Part shown: one piece after another, positions 21,793 to 35,350 of the stretch
Numbering within the stretch: position 1 is the stretch's first letter
Layout of the letters: every line of letters starts with the position of its first letter
NCBI GenBank assembly: GCA_964007475.1
Contig: OZ023273.1
Location: 150,890,444-150,954,443 of the forward strand
DNA from: Hybos culiciformis
Lineage: Eukaryota > Arthropoda > Insecta > Diptera > Hybotidae
Direction: 5' to 3'
DNA: 64,000 bases
Position numbers and translations under genes: made by a program
Notes under the pieces: generated by a model
Told to the model about the DNA's origin: nothing
The model's input: the letters and a program-made list of their open reading frames with translations, nothing else
The model's database searches: none

Positions 21793-24700
21793 TATGATTT
21801 TTCATACATTTTAAGATACTCTTATTGCAGTTGAAAATGTAATAAAATATAAAAATTTCAAAATTATCAAAAGTTATGAAATAAGATCGCACTTGAATGT
21901 TATTGCAATTATCAGAAATTGTGAACTCCCTTTTATGTATTATGAAATTTGAATTTCAAAATTTTAAATAATCACGTTCACTTAATAATATACAACAACA
22001 TTTTGAAAGCATTAAAAATTATAATAATAATATTAATAATACATTTTGTGAAATAATTAATGACGTCACTGTTTCAGGGATAAATAAAAAATTAAACAAC
22101 CCCTATTAAAAATAAAATTTTATGAATTTCATAATGATAAATGGCAGTGGTTGACATAAAACCCCTTTAATCTGATATTTTTCTAGAATATTCTTTTATT
22201 AATCATTGAATTCATTTAAATATGAGCACAAACATACAATCTACACAAAGAATATGATTCAAAAATCAAAAATTATTTGATCCAATGAATGTATTATTCA
22301 ATTTATATGAAAAAAAAAAATTAATTTGTGCTGTACATTATTTATATTTATGTTGAAATACGACGTCATGATTCATGAAACTTATCATTAATTATTTGAA
22401 TTTTTGAAACTAAATAAATTTGTGCTAATTGCTAATAATTAACTTATGAAAATAATATTAATTAAATTCTAATAATTGTGATTTTGAGAATTATATTTTT
22501 CTTAGGATTAGAATTATCATAGACTTAATGCTATGTGGACGAATAAATTTCTTAGTGAAAAAACATATATTAAATAATTCTACTATCGACTGATATTACC
22601 CACACTATAGCAAGTGCAGTATTATGATTCTATGCTTCAAAAAAGTTTTCTTTCAATGATGCAGTTGATAAATTCATTGCAATTAGTGTAAAAAACATTA
22701 CATAATATATTTTTAATGTGGCTTACATACTTTTTTACAATCCTAAACCTATTGATGGTCCTATTAATACGTTATAGATATACTGTTATAGAAGTCTATA
22801 CATTAGTTTACATACATAACGTCTAAATTATGTCTAAATTAGCTTAGGACGATTCTACTTTTACTTGTTTTATCAGATAAGATACATTTTACAAACATTT
22901 TCTCAAATATATATTATGTACACATTTTTATATAATTACAGCATTCATATTAATCAAAAATATTTATATTTATAAATATTAATAATTTGCTACAAATATG
23001 AAATCTACCGCAAAATGATTAAAGAATTTCACATTGAATGCAAATATTTCTGGCATAATGATCGATATGTGTATCATCAAAAAAGTAATCAATATTATTA
23101 TAATAATATATGAATTCATTATCTAGGGGTGTAAAATTTCATTATCATATTTATGTTAAAAAAAAAAAATATTGAGTATGGAAATTTTTGTTTTTATATT
23201 TTTTTTTCACATAATATTCATTACGACTGCAAATTCCAATCGTATTTACAAAAAAAAAAAACAATATATTTAATTCAACCCTTTTTGAATTTTCACACAA
23301 ATTCTCTCATATTTAGAGGTTTTAAATTTAATCCTATTTTGTTTTTAAATTAATGAGCAATTAATAATATTTTGGATATAGTATATGTAAATATAATATC
23401 AAAATTAAGAATAATAAATTGATATTTTATTTAACAAAAATTTAAGGGTCATTAAATATTTTATTCTATTTTCAAAAGGGTTATTATATATTTAGTTATA
23501 GTAAATTAAATTTAACTATTGCTAGATAATCAACAATTCGACCTTAAATTAAAGAATCAAAGTTCATCTAATATAACGAATTGAATAACAAAATTGTGAA
23601 GATTTTCAGGTCAAGTGTGCATCTGCAAGTCAAAAAGGAAAAACAAAAGAGATTTTTAATTTTTGACATTTAAAATTCGATTTATTTTGTATATCTTAAG
23701 TATAAATCAAATATAAATGTACTACTAAGGAAATTTCGCTTTAAAACAGCTGTTCAATAGTATCTCAATGTAGTCTATTTAGTTTAATTAGAGCTTGGAA
23801 AATTCTTGAAATGCTCCTCCTATATAATGGGGACGTATAAAACCAGAAAGCTTCAAAATCGAAACGAAGACTATAAATAAGTTTGTAAACATTGTTGATT
23901 TTAATTTTTATATCGTTATGATTTAATCAAAATTATCGACATTTATGTTGCCATTAAAAAGAAAGGTTTTCTCAAAAAGAAATTTTAATTATGATTTCGT
24001 TTGAAGCTTAATATTTTATAAAAACTTTCTCTATCTACATTATGTACAGATAGTTAATTCTAAAAAAAAAAATTATATATTTTTTAATGTAAGCATAAAG
24101 TTTAAATTAGGTGAAACGTGTAAACCACCAAAAGGTTAAAAACTTTTACTTCTTAACTTTGAAATGAAAACAGAATTTGAAAAACTAGAATATTTTAAAA
24201 AGTATACCTAATTTAAAAATTCAAAAATAGTTCAATTACTTTCTTGTTCGCTTTTTATTACCTAGATCTTAAGAAACAAAAAAAAAAAGAAGAGTAAAAT
24301 TTTCATTGTTTTGTTAATTTTTCACATATTATTTAGATACAATTTTTTTATTCATTATTATTTGTAAAATAAGTTCACATAAAAAAGAATATAAATAAAT
24401 ACATATATAAAAGAAAAATCGGTTTAAAAAATTTTGCCCTTTCAATTCTTGACCAATGTCCATTTCACAATGAAATGTAATATTTTACGCTACATTGTTC
24501 TTAACTACTTATATAAATAATTTTTTTTTATCTTTTTTTCATTCATTAAAAAATTTTTCTTTTCTTTTTATTATGTTTAGCAATGTTAAATGGTCAAAAG
24601 AAATTAATGTTACCATATTTTTCAACAATTCAAAGATTTTGAAACGATTAATACTTTTTTTTTTCTTTTTCTTAACAATACAACAAAAATAATATGACGT

Positions 24701-26749
24701 AAAAAATGAATTTCAAAAATTTTCTCTATGACGTACAATATTCATCAATTTGGTAATAAATTACACAAAAACCAAGTATATATAAGTTATAAGCGACATA
24801 AAATCTGATCAAGAAAATGTTTATTAACGTGATTTCGTGGAATAACTGACATTTTCAATTAATAGATTCGAAAAACTTAATCTTTAGTTAATTTTGGTAC
24901 AAAAAATTCATTAAAACACAACTCTATTTCACTGTTTTTTTAGAAACAAGATACTTCAAATCAGAATATTATATGCATCTGAAGAAATTTAAGCTGTTCT
25001 TGCTGCAATGGCTAAAAAAATTCTATTCTATCACTAAAACTCTTTAATTTTTTATGATTTATAAATTCTAAAGGTTTCATTTTCATATGAATGTGTTCTG
25101 GAAATTAATAAAAAGGAAATTATATATTATGAGGAGTAAAAATGTAAACAAACAATAATATTTTTCTAATTCATGTTTGAAAAATATCGCTAAATAGAAT
25201 AAATGAAGCAAAAATATGAATTAAAATTGAGGGAAAAAAAATGCGAAAACCTGTTTTTTTGATTTCTTGATTATTCATTTTGATTGTTAATTTTAAAATC
25301 TTTCTTCTTTTATATCTTTAATTTTTTATTTTTTTTTTATTAGAAATAAAAGTGAATATGAAATTTTGGTCAAGAATATAATTAATATTCAGGTGAGCGA
25401 ACTGACCAAACCACTTATCATTTTTAATCAGCTTCATTTTTTATTTGAGCTACTAACATAAAAAAAAATTAAAGAAATTTTTTCATAATTTTCTACTTAA
25501 TTATAATTTATTCTTTTTTTTAGGTTTAGGTATTATATTATGGCCTTTCACATTCTGATTTGTGTTAAGTATTATATTATTTAAAAAAAAAAATAGTTGA
25601 AGATAATTTGAAACAAAGTAAGAAGTAAGATTAATGTTATCAGTAGGTCTTTTTCACAATCAGTATTTTAGTTATATCTATTACAAGTTTGGATTTATTC
25701 GATGTTTGATTTAAATTTCTTTAACTAAGTATGTTTAACAATTTTAATTTTAGTAATTTTTGAAATTATAAAATAGACTAACTTTGAAACTTCGTATAAT
25801 TTGAAATTTTTGAAAGATTTGATATTTGGTACTTTGTATTTAAGCAGGTATTTCTAAGTGTGTAACATGTCATATATATGTACTTTACAAAGGTATGTAC
25901 TTTACAAAAATTAAAAATAAAATTATACAAAAAATGTCTTCTTTTTAACTCTTGAGGCAATTGAAATTTTTGATACAAATTACTTAGTTTTTAGTATAAA
26001 AAAGTTTAATAATATATCATATAAGTATGATCAAAAAACTGAAGTGTATGAAAATAGGAAAATTTATCAAAACAAGATAATAATTATAGCCTTTAGTAAC
26101 TTTATTGCCGGATTGGAGAAATGGTAATTTTGTAATTGCACCTGAAAAGAAAGAAAATGTAAAAAAATTTTGTTCAACATTCTATAATAATTCTACTATA
26201 TAAAACTGTCATTTATTGCATTCCCCATACGAGTTGACTTCTAATTTTGCACACTATGCATGACATAATACATTCTTCTCATTTAGCTTCTCGAGATCTA
26301 TTCCCTGACCTATAAGCACCTCTGACAATAAATTCTCCTAATATAAAAAAAGAGACACAACAGATCTTTGTTTGGAAAAAAATTATTTTATTTTTTCAAA
26401 ATTTAATAATAAGAAAAAAATTAAGATTTTCAAGCTTCAGCAATTTCTTTAGAGCACTTAACCCATTAAGGCACAATTTTATTTTCTATATAAATCAAAG
26501 CTATGAAAAAGTTCTTTTGTCATTTTGAAGAACATATAAGAAAAATAAAATTGCGCTCTCTTCTATGCAAAAAAATTTTTCTAGCTTCTAAACAAACAAA
26601 AAACATTTATTTTCGCCCTCTTGATCATTATCAATAAACCAATTTAATAAAAATTTAATTTTTTTTTTTCTTTTTCGAATTAATAAATTTGTGTACAAAA
26701 TTAACAAGGATTTTCTTTGTTATGTGAATGAATTTATCCTTTTTTTCCT

Positions 26750-26783
<34 letters not shown>

Positions 26784-27460
26784 TATTAGAGCGCAGCTCA
26801 ATAAATTCCAAAAAAAAACAATTTTATTATCTGAATTTTTTTTTAAATAATAATGATGAAGAATATATCTTTTATTGTACGCTCATATATGTGTAAATTT
26901 AAGTTCGATGAACTATTACGCAACAGTTTAATAAACTGAATAAAAAATAATAAGTTTTTTTTTAATATAAAATTCCTATAAACAAAATTATTTTGATCAC
27001 TAGGTAGTATGTAACTCTTAAAAAATATGTGATGGAATTCCTTTAATGTCATTTTTATAAAGAAATCCTTTCGCGTACACTATATACTTATATCGAAAAA
27101 TAGTGATAGAGGGTAAAAAAAAAAATTCATTTACAATATGGATAAATTTCATCATCCCTTAGTTTTTTTTTTTTTTTAATTTTCTTTATACAAAGTTTTC
27201 CCCTTTCATTTTCAATATGTATATGCAATGCATAGTTTTATTGTTCTTATTAATTTAAGTTCACCCCAAAATTTCTTTACTTCTTATTTTTTTTTCAGTA
27301 AATGTGATCAAACTGTACCTGATTTTGAACCACCATAAAATAATAGGAATTACATAAATGTTATATTATTTTACTAGCAAACAGTCAGTACTATTATAGT
27401 AGAATGTTCTTATTTTATATTAATAATTCTTTCTGTGATAAATAAATTGTATCAATGGTC
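21793..27460. other. Gene-poor AT-rich sequence
   Basis: No supported gene. Short Phe/Ile/Lys-rich frames look random. Two CRE-like GACGTCA motifs occur at about 22063 and 22363. An imperfect hairpin of about 88 bases lies at 26470-26557 (arms CAATTTTATTTT and AAAATAAAATTG). A 30-base poly-T run is at 26751-26780. Confidence 0.5.
26751..26780. repeat. Poly-T run of 30 bases
   Basis: Thirty consecutive T bases, one of the longest homopolymers in the window; its length may be unreliable. Confidence 0.9.
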
Positions 27461-28086
27461 ACCTTGGATAATAATTTCCTGATTGAAACAAGTACACGAT
27501 AGGTTTAAAAACTCAATTTGAAGTGTTAATTTTGTCTACACAGATTATTATGATGTTTGTTTGCCAACTTGAACTAAAGTTTTTGGATTGTTTCTTAAAA
27601 ATTTGTCAAATTGCTTATGCGCGTTTATTAATTTGGGAAATGAATTCAACATAATATAAAGGCAACTTTTGTTCATGATTTTCGAATTTTAACTTTCAAA
27701 CCTAACATAACATTGATATTTTACGTATCATCTTGCTTTAACATTACAGTATACAGAGAAAATTGAATTATCAACCTTGGATAATAATTTCCTGATTGAA
27801 ACAAGTACACGATAGGTTTAAAAACTCAATTTGAAGTGTTAATTTTGTCTACACAGATTATTATGATGTTTGTTTGCCAACTTGAACTAAAGTTTTTGGA
27901 TTGTTTCTTAAAAATTTGTCAAATTGCTTATGCGCGTTTATTAATTTGGGAAATGAATTCAACATAATATAAAGGCAACTTTTGTTCATGATTTTCGAAT
28001 TTTAACTTTCAAACCTAACATAACATTGATATTTTACGTATCATCTTGCTTTAACATTACAGTATACAGAGAAAATTGAATTATCA
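27461..28086. repeat. Exact 2 x 313-bp tandem duplication
   Basis: Unit one is 27461-27773 and unit two 27774-28086. Both begin ACCTTGGATAATAATTTCCT and end AAAATTGAATTATCA, and I found no difference reading them side by side. No coding frame or inverted repeat is visible in the unit. Complete identity means a very recent duplication or an assembly overlap error. Confidence 0.93.
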
Positions 28087-31000
28087 ATATTCTACAAAAA
28101 TATTTTCGATATTTAAAAATGCCTAACAAAAAAACGACATTTTAATGACAAACTGGGTTATTCATAAATAATAATTGTTTATCAAAAAAAAATTTAAATG
28201 ATAAAGGCCTGACGTTTATTAAAAAAAAATTAACCCATTTTTATCGGTGTTATGCAAATGACTATACATATAATATAGAATTAACTCAGTAACAATATAA
28301 TGAAATCAGGTACTTGACATGAAGGGAACTACCGTATACAAAACTTCGCCTAAAATTTTATAAAATGGAAAATAATTTTCGCGCATTTTTCGTGAATTAT
28401 AATTTTTATTGTTTCTTTATTTTTTTGCAAGGATTTATTAAAAAAGGATATTTTTTTGCGTTCTCAATATATCCTTCTGATTAAAATAAAAAATAAAAAA
28501 AACACAAAAAGAAATTTTGTATCCCTTTTTACTTTTCTTTCTTTTTTTTTGAAATGCAAATGAGTTTCCATTCACGTTATATAGGTTTCATTTGTTTAAA
28601 AAAAAAAAAAGTGAAAGGATTAAGAACTTTCTAAATATATAAATATGTATACAAAAGAAAAAATTGAAAAAGAAACGACTTTTCGGGAAATAAAATAATG
28701 AGAAAAATATAAGGATTTATTATTTGGTTTTGATTGACAATAAATAAATAAGTATCGTTTCTTCCGTACCCAGTAAAGGAAACAATATTCGATGAGACAC
28801 GATTTGAGTTTTAGATTTTTTTTTACAAAATTTCGATTTTTTAGAAATAGTTCCTTTAGTAAGACCTTATGATTTGTGACTCTAATATATTAATGTCCTT
28901 CGCTTTTTTTCAGGACAATTTTTAAAGCATCGAAGTTTACTTATTGCGTTTGTTAGGGCAGATACTCAGATATAATGTAACAACATTATATAACAATATT
29001 TAAGAAAACAAACAATAGCTCCCGATTCCAACAATTTGATAAAAAGGAATGACTCATTGGACTAGGTGTACTTAACTGCAAGCCTTATTTCATTAAGCCT
29101 TTGAAATATATAAATTAAATTGATATAAATATATATATATATACATATCTACGTAGAAAAAATGATTTGCAGAAAGTTTCCAAAATCAATATCCCTAAAA
29201 GCAGTTTCCCCAAAACAATTCCCCTAAAACATTTTCCCAAATGGGCTACAGTTTCCCTAAAAAGAATTTTACGTACAGAAATTATTACATATTGATCATT
29301 AGTGAAACTTTCTAAATATTGTACACGACTGCTAAAATGAAACTTTCTCAATATGATACAAAACTATTGCATTGAAATATATTTAAGTTTTTGTTCCACA
29401 CGCTCTAATGAACAAGTTTATTAGAACCAACTATAATATAACTTTAAAAATGAATCTTTCAATTAAAAAAAAAAAATAAACAAAAACTAAGATAAATTTT
29501 GTATAGTTCTACAAAATTGTAAATTTTGAATGAAAAATTAGAAACAACAAAAAAAAAATTATAATAAAGAAAACAAAAAAAAATTATGTTTATTGGGGTT
29601 ACATCGGCTATTATTGGGGTCAGCCAAAAAATATAACAACGATACTTTCTTTTGTTTAAATTCTTTTTTCTTTAGCGATGACAAAATTCAATAACAATTG
29701 AATGAAATATAACAACAGAATGAATTTATGTACTACTATAGTAAGTAAAGTAACAACAAAACAATTTACAATCAGAGGAATGTATGTATGTATGAAAAAA
29801 AAAGGATAATGAGAACGGAGAAATTATTATTTTAATTTTTTTTTTCCTCGTTTTAGTTTCATTATTTTATTGTCCTAAAAACAAAACCGGCTCTGACATA
29901 AATTGAGATTTATGTGACAATTTCGTATTGGAAATCTTAATCTTTTGTATATAATAAAAGCGAATCTGGTTCTCATTTATATATACTCCCAAACCAATAT
30001 CTATGTGTATGGGTTTTTCACATAAATCGAGTGTCATAGACTTCATTACATCTGAATGAAACTAATTCGCGAAAACGTCGAACAATTGTAATTTTCCATT
30101 AAAAGACTAGGCTACGGCAAGATCTTTTTATAGTACAAAATTTAAAAAAAAATTATCTTGATAATGTTTCTGTCGAACCGATTTTTAAGTGCTATTTTTT
30201 TTAGTTAATTGAACTGAACCTTTCACTATATGAAATATATATGAACGTCCTTGATAACTATCTATGTGTTTTAAAAACAAAAGGCAATATTAAGTTGATA
30301 AAATATTATATGTATACATATTTTTTTTAAATTGTCTCATTGAACTTTCTCTGTTCATATTTTTGAAGTAAAAAATTATTATGAAAGTATATAATATATA
30401 TAATGTATAAAAAACAATATTAAACTCATCTTAAAAATTTCGTACGTACACAGTCAGTGAGAAGAGAAAATTAACAATAATTTTTTTTTTTTGTACAATT
30501 TAATAAACGCACCTTCTTTTGGGAAGTCAATTCAAATTAGTGCATTGCACCAACTTCTGCTGCGCCCACCTTATAAATTAAAATATCCTCTGTTTTATTA
30601 TTATTATGTAGGTATTTTGTAAAACTGAGACGTGATATTTTATTAATGATGAATAAAAATTGGGGTATTATAAATTATAAAATTTAATACGAAAAATAAC
30701 ATAAAGCTAAAGTTTTAACATTACGTTGAATTCCAAGGAAGTTCTTACTAGTCTACTTCTTCTTTGTCCAAACAGTTTCTTCGTTTTTTTTCTGTTGTAT
30801 TTCATTTTGTTCTAGAAATCAACTTTTGCGGTCAATATACAAGCTTTCTTTATCATTTTAGTTCCCGTGAAAAAAGAAATGTTTCAAAAAACCAAATAGT
30901 GAAAAACTATATTTTAATTTTGTTGATAATAAAATATGTATAGTGATAATTTAATGTGGTTTTTTATTTTAACTAGGCGAACCAGTCCAAATGTTATATT

Positions 31001-34000
31001 AACAAAGAACTTGATATATATAAAACAGAAAAAAACTTTGAGTAATGCCAATATGTGATTAAAAAAAACTAAATGTCAATTTTTTTACTTTAATCTAATC
31101 ATAAATGAAGTATGAATCCGGTTTTCTATACTCATTACGTTTTGAGCACTTGAATTTCACAATCGATATTAATTCATGTATTCTACATCGAAATCTTTTT
31201 TAGACCTTGAATCCTATATTCGAATGTTAAAGATTTTTAGAAAGCGAACATTTTAGTGTGTAAAGAACAGACGGACAGAGACGAGTAGACGCCAGCGAAA
31301 ATGGGATAAAAATCGATCGAACTTTTTAGAAATCCTTGTTAATTTATGTGAACATTTAAAAACATCAGAAACATTTATAGGTTTTCATTATAATAAAATG
31401 ACACCACAAACATAAAAATCATAGATATTTTTTAATTTTATTTTCATTTCATGTATTTTTGAAACAAAGGAAAATTATAACAAAATAACAATTTCATTTT
31501 ATGATAAAATTATAAAGCAAACAAAAACGAAATTTTTTTATTCTACGTGATTTATATCAAATTTATTCTAGGTAAATTAATTTTATATCAGCAATAAATT
31601 AATATATTCATTTTGTTATTATGTATACAGTATTATTAAGATTAACTTCAAAAGAATGTAGGTTGATTAAAATTTATAACAACGTTTTTTTTTTTTTTTG
31701 TCTCTAACTAGGTTTAATTACTTAGTTTTCAACAAAAAATAATTGATATTGTAATACAATAAAAATGAAGGTATTTAACATTGACTGACTGAAGTTACGA
31801 ATTGGTTTTTTGTGAGGAAAGTTTAAATTTTATATGTACCTAAGAACCTTTGCTTCGATCCTGCTTCAAAAATAATTTCATAAAATAAGATTTCATAAAC
31901 ATTTAAACTTTTTTATTGTTTTAAAAAATAAATAAATTTCGAAATTTATTATAATTTATACGAGTATTATAACTATAATACTTAGTGTAAACATAAGCGT
32001 TAAGCTTAAAAAAAAATTGCGTATCAAAATTAAGAACGTATAATACAATATCATATTCTTTCATACAATACTATCCTATGTTTATTATACGCTTACTTAA
32101 TAAATTATTCCTATTTATTTCCTAATATTGCGTAATATATATATGAAAAGTTTTACAGAACGTTCTATAAGAATCATACCATATTTTTCATACTAATTTT
32201 TGATAAGAAAAAATTTTTTTTCGAAATACGATTCGAATTAACAAATAATTACATATTAGTTAGTTGAAAAGTATTTCCGTATTTTTCGTAATAGTCCGAT
32301 AGCACGATAGAGGAAGTGAGTGATTATATTGATTACGCAGTGAGTGCGGTAAATTGAGAAATAGATTTAATTTATTGTAATATAAAATATAGTTTTTAAA
32401 ATGAATTCTTTGAAATAATATTATATCAGTTTAGTACTTATTGAAAAATAAAAATTTTAGTGTCGTCGTTGTAACGAAATAAAAAATCGAAAAAGACAGT
32501 TTAAAATCTAAAGAACAGTGATTTTCACGATTTTGGATTTAAAATGACATCGCATTGGCAAATTTCAAAGTGGGTAAAATTATTATCTGTTTGTATTATA
32601 GATTCTAATGGACTACTTTTAATTTTTTATAAGCCATTATATTTAAAAAAAAAAAAACAAAATAGTACACTTTTGTCTTAAATAAAATTTTTTGCGGTTT
32701 GTCTACGTCTTAACTAGAAAATTTTAAAACTTAAGAAAACTGAACAAATTTTTGGACAATTAAAGAACAAATAAATTAAATGTATTATTTCGATCGAAAG
32801 GCATTGTGTGCACATACGGACAGTAGCAGAACATAAGCGTCATTATTAAAGTTATAATATTTAATCATTATAACTTACCATACTAAGTAATTAACATTAT
32901 ATTCTATGCTATTTGTATGAATGAAATGTAAGTATATAACAAGATATATGTTTTTTTAATGTGCTTAATAGTCCTACATATATTTAGAAATATGTACACA
33001 CAAATTCAATAAAACGCATAATCAGAATAAATTCTACAAAAGTCTTGTGATAGCAAAAATAGAGTTTATGTTTATAAAAGTACAAAATATAGGTATGCTT
33101 TGTTTTATATATATTATATATATATATATAGATAACGACAATATTTTTCCGCAAAACTTAAATCTAAAAAACTTAAATTAATACGTAACATTAAAAAAAA
33201 ATTATATTAACATTAATATTTTAAAGACAATTTTTGATATTAAGATTTTGCAAGCAAAATTCGTAAATTCTTTTATTAATTTATGACCAGAATCAGTGAC
33301 CATAAATTGGCACTGAAATAGTCGTCATAGTAGAATTTTCACTAAGTAGATATAAAAATATTAATTTTTTTATTGTACTCAGTCAAAATTATTATTTCTT
33401 AATGCTCATAAAAATCATACATGTATATATAATATGTAAAAAAATACAAAAATATTTTCGGGTAGAAATACTTGTTCAATTTTCTCATAATTAAAAAAAA
33501 ATTATTCAATTTAAATAGTTATATTTAATTATGATGATATTTCAATAGCTTATATTATTTTATATGTGAAAAAGTGATATTGATTAATAATTTTATCTAC
33601 AGAATATAATATATGAATAAATTTTCTAACACCCGGCCTTAATAATTAAAAATCAAAAATTTTTATAAATTTTTTATCAGAAGTTATTAATGTTATTATA
33701 TGGTCACGAGAAAAACAAATGAATATTTCAATTAAATTTAAACTCATATAATTAACATTTTAGCCAGGTGTTAATTAATTTTACATAAATAAATATAATT
33801 TTTATTTGATATTTTTATATTTATTTAACTTAATTGCATGTCAGTTGTTTTATTAAATTAAATAAAAAAATAATATTAAAATTCGTTGACAAAATAAATA
33901 GCCTTTAGAAAATTTAAATAAATATTCCCATATATCATATTACAACATTAAAAATATGATGAGAAAAAATATAAAAAAAAAAAATTTAATGTTTAAAATT

Positions 34001-34206
34001 TAAGATACATTGGTAATGGTATCTAACAATTAATAATCTAAAACTGTACAGATTTGGATAGTGTAATTTAGCTGTAGCTATCTCGTTGTCGTATAATTGA
34101 ACTAAAAATGGAAGGAATGAAACATACAATGTAATACTAAGCACTCTATAGTGATAACTGGCAATTCATTATAACAAGGAGTCATTTCAACATTACACCT
34201 CATACC
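28087..34206. other. Gene-poor AT-rich sequence
   Basis: No supported gene. At about 29185-29275 a short motif like TTCCCCTAAAAC recurs in degenerate form on the plus strand. A TA microsatellite is at 33114-33130. A GACGGAC-containing stretch near 31240-31290 may be another diverged copy of the repeat at 15235 and 35225. Confidence 0.45.
33114..33130. repeat. TA microsatellite
   Basis: An uninterrupted run of TA units, preceded by further TA-rich sequence. Confidence 0.85.
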
Positions 34207-34352
34207 TAAACTGACCATATTTGGATTTATGGTCACCGAATTTGGAAAAACCTCAAAAATGCTGTAAAACGCACCGTTTTCGAGATATTTGCGAATAACT
34301 AAAAATGTTCCGATTTTGTTCCGCATTAAACGGGACAAATATGGTCTGTTTA
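34207..34352. mobile_element. Short TA-flanked inverted-repeat element
   Basis: The ends read TAAACTGACCATATTTG at 34207 and, on the reverse strand from 34352, TAAACAGACCATATTTG, with one mismatch in 17. The outer TA on each side fits a Tc1/mariner-type duplication. The core of about 142 bp has no long frame and is less AT-rich than the surroundings. Overlapping minus-strand frame 34102-34338 is not regarded as a gene. Confidence 0.6.
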
Positions 34353-35224
34353 CTCATATCTGATTTTTTTCCCATAACTTTAATCCCAAATTGTCAACTA
34401 TAATTTCACTTTTTCTGAAATTCAGACACACATGTGGTTCCGTAAAAAATACCAGATAGTGGACATTTACTTATTTCTTAACATCAACCCTAATCGCAAA
34501 ATCAAACACAATTCGTGCTGAAATATTGTTCAACTGGCTATTAAAATTACAACTCGCTGTTCACTCACTCATAGTAATAACAACATTGAAATAAGAAAAA
34601 AAAAAATACTTAATACTTATATATATTGCTGATTTATCAACTCTAACTATAAATGAATGACTATATCAGGAAACTTGAATTTTTTGCGAAATCAAGCGTA
34701 AAAAACTTCAACTTTTATAAAATAAAAACCAAGTAAATATATTGGCCAATATCAAAATTTATCAGCTTTATAATGAAATCACGTCACTTGCTTTTGACTT
34801 TGAACATAACAGCAGGTACCATATATATAAATAAAAATTATATTTAGTCATTCTGTATAGAAAATTTTAATAGTCTTAAAAGTTATACAATTATGATAAA
34901 AATTATTTAATTAACAGATTTGTTTTATTTTATTTTTTTTCTTACAAAACTATGAATACTTTAGATTTTAATTTATTTATGGAAAATTCTGTAATTTGAA
35001 ATTTTCATAAGAAGTCTTAAACATGATTATTAAAGTGTTATTATTTATAGCCTTAGTTGAAAAAAAATATATCGAACAGTGACTGTTAAATGAAGTATGG
35101 GTATCTTTTCAACTTTGTTGAACTGAGTTTTAATATTTAATATTTTAATAACCAATCTCATCTCTATGCATGTTTAAAATTTTTATCGAAATCCGTTTTA
35201 AGATCAAAGTTCAAAATTTTTGTT

Positions 35225-35350
35225 CGCTACCGGAGGCCAAAAATTGTTTTTCAGTTCCTGCAATCGGTGTAATTTTTCTCGAAATCCATATAATCATTTT
35301 AGTGTCGGATGGACGGACGAACCAAAATTTAATGAAAACATATACCCTGT
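35225..35350 (+). repeat. Dispersed repeat with GGACGGACG core (plus orientation)
   Basis: Matches the reverse complement of 15235-15335 in motif order and spacing: ATAATCATTTTAGTG, the GGACGGAC core, then TTTAATGAAA-CATA. The short plus-strand frame over it (35170-35364) has no known domain. Confidence 0.45.

Noticed and set aside
26470..26557. Hairpin of about 88 bases that resembles a microRNA precursor in size
   Set aside because: The stem has a large asymmetric bulge and its arms are plain AT-rich sequence; pairing of this quality is expected by chance here.
29185..29275. CCCCTAAA-like repeats that might be telomeric
   Set aside because: The repeats are degenerate and irregularly spaced, and do not follow the TTAGG insect telomere unit.
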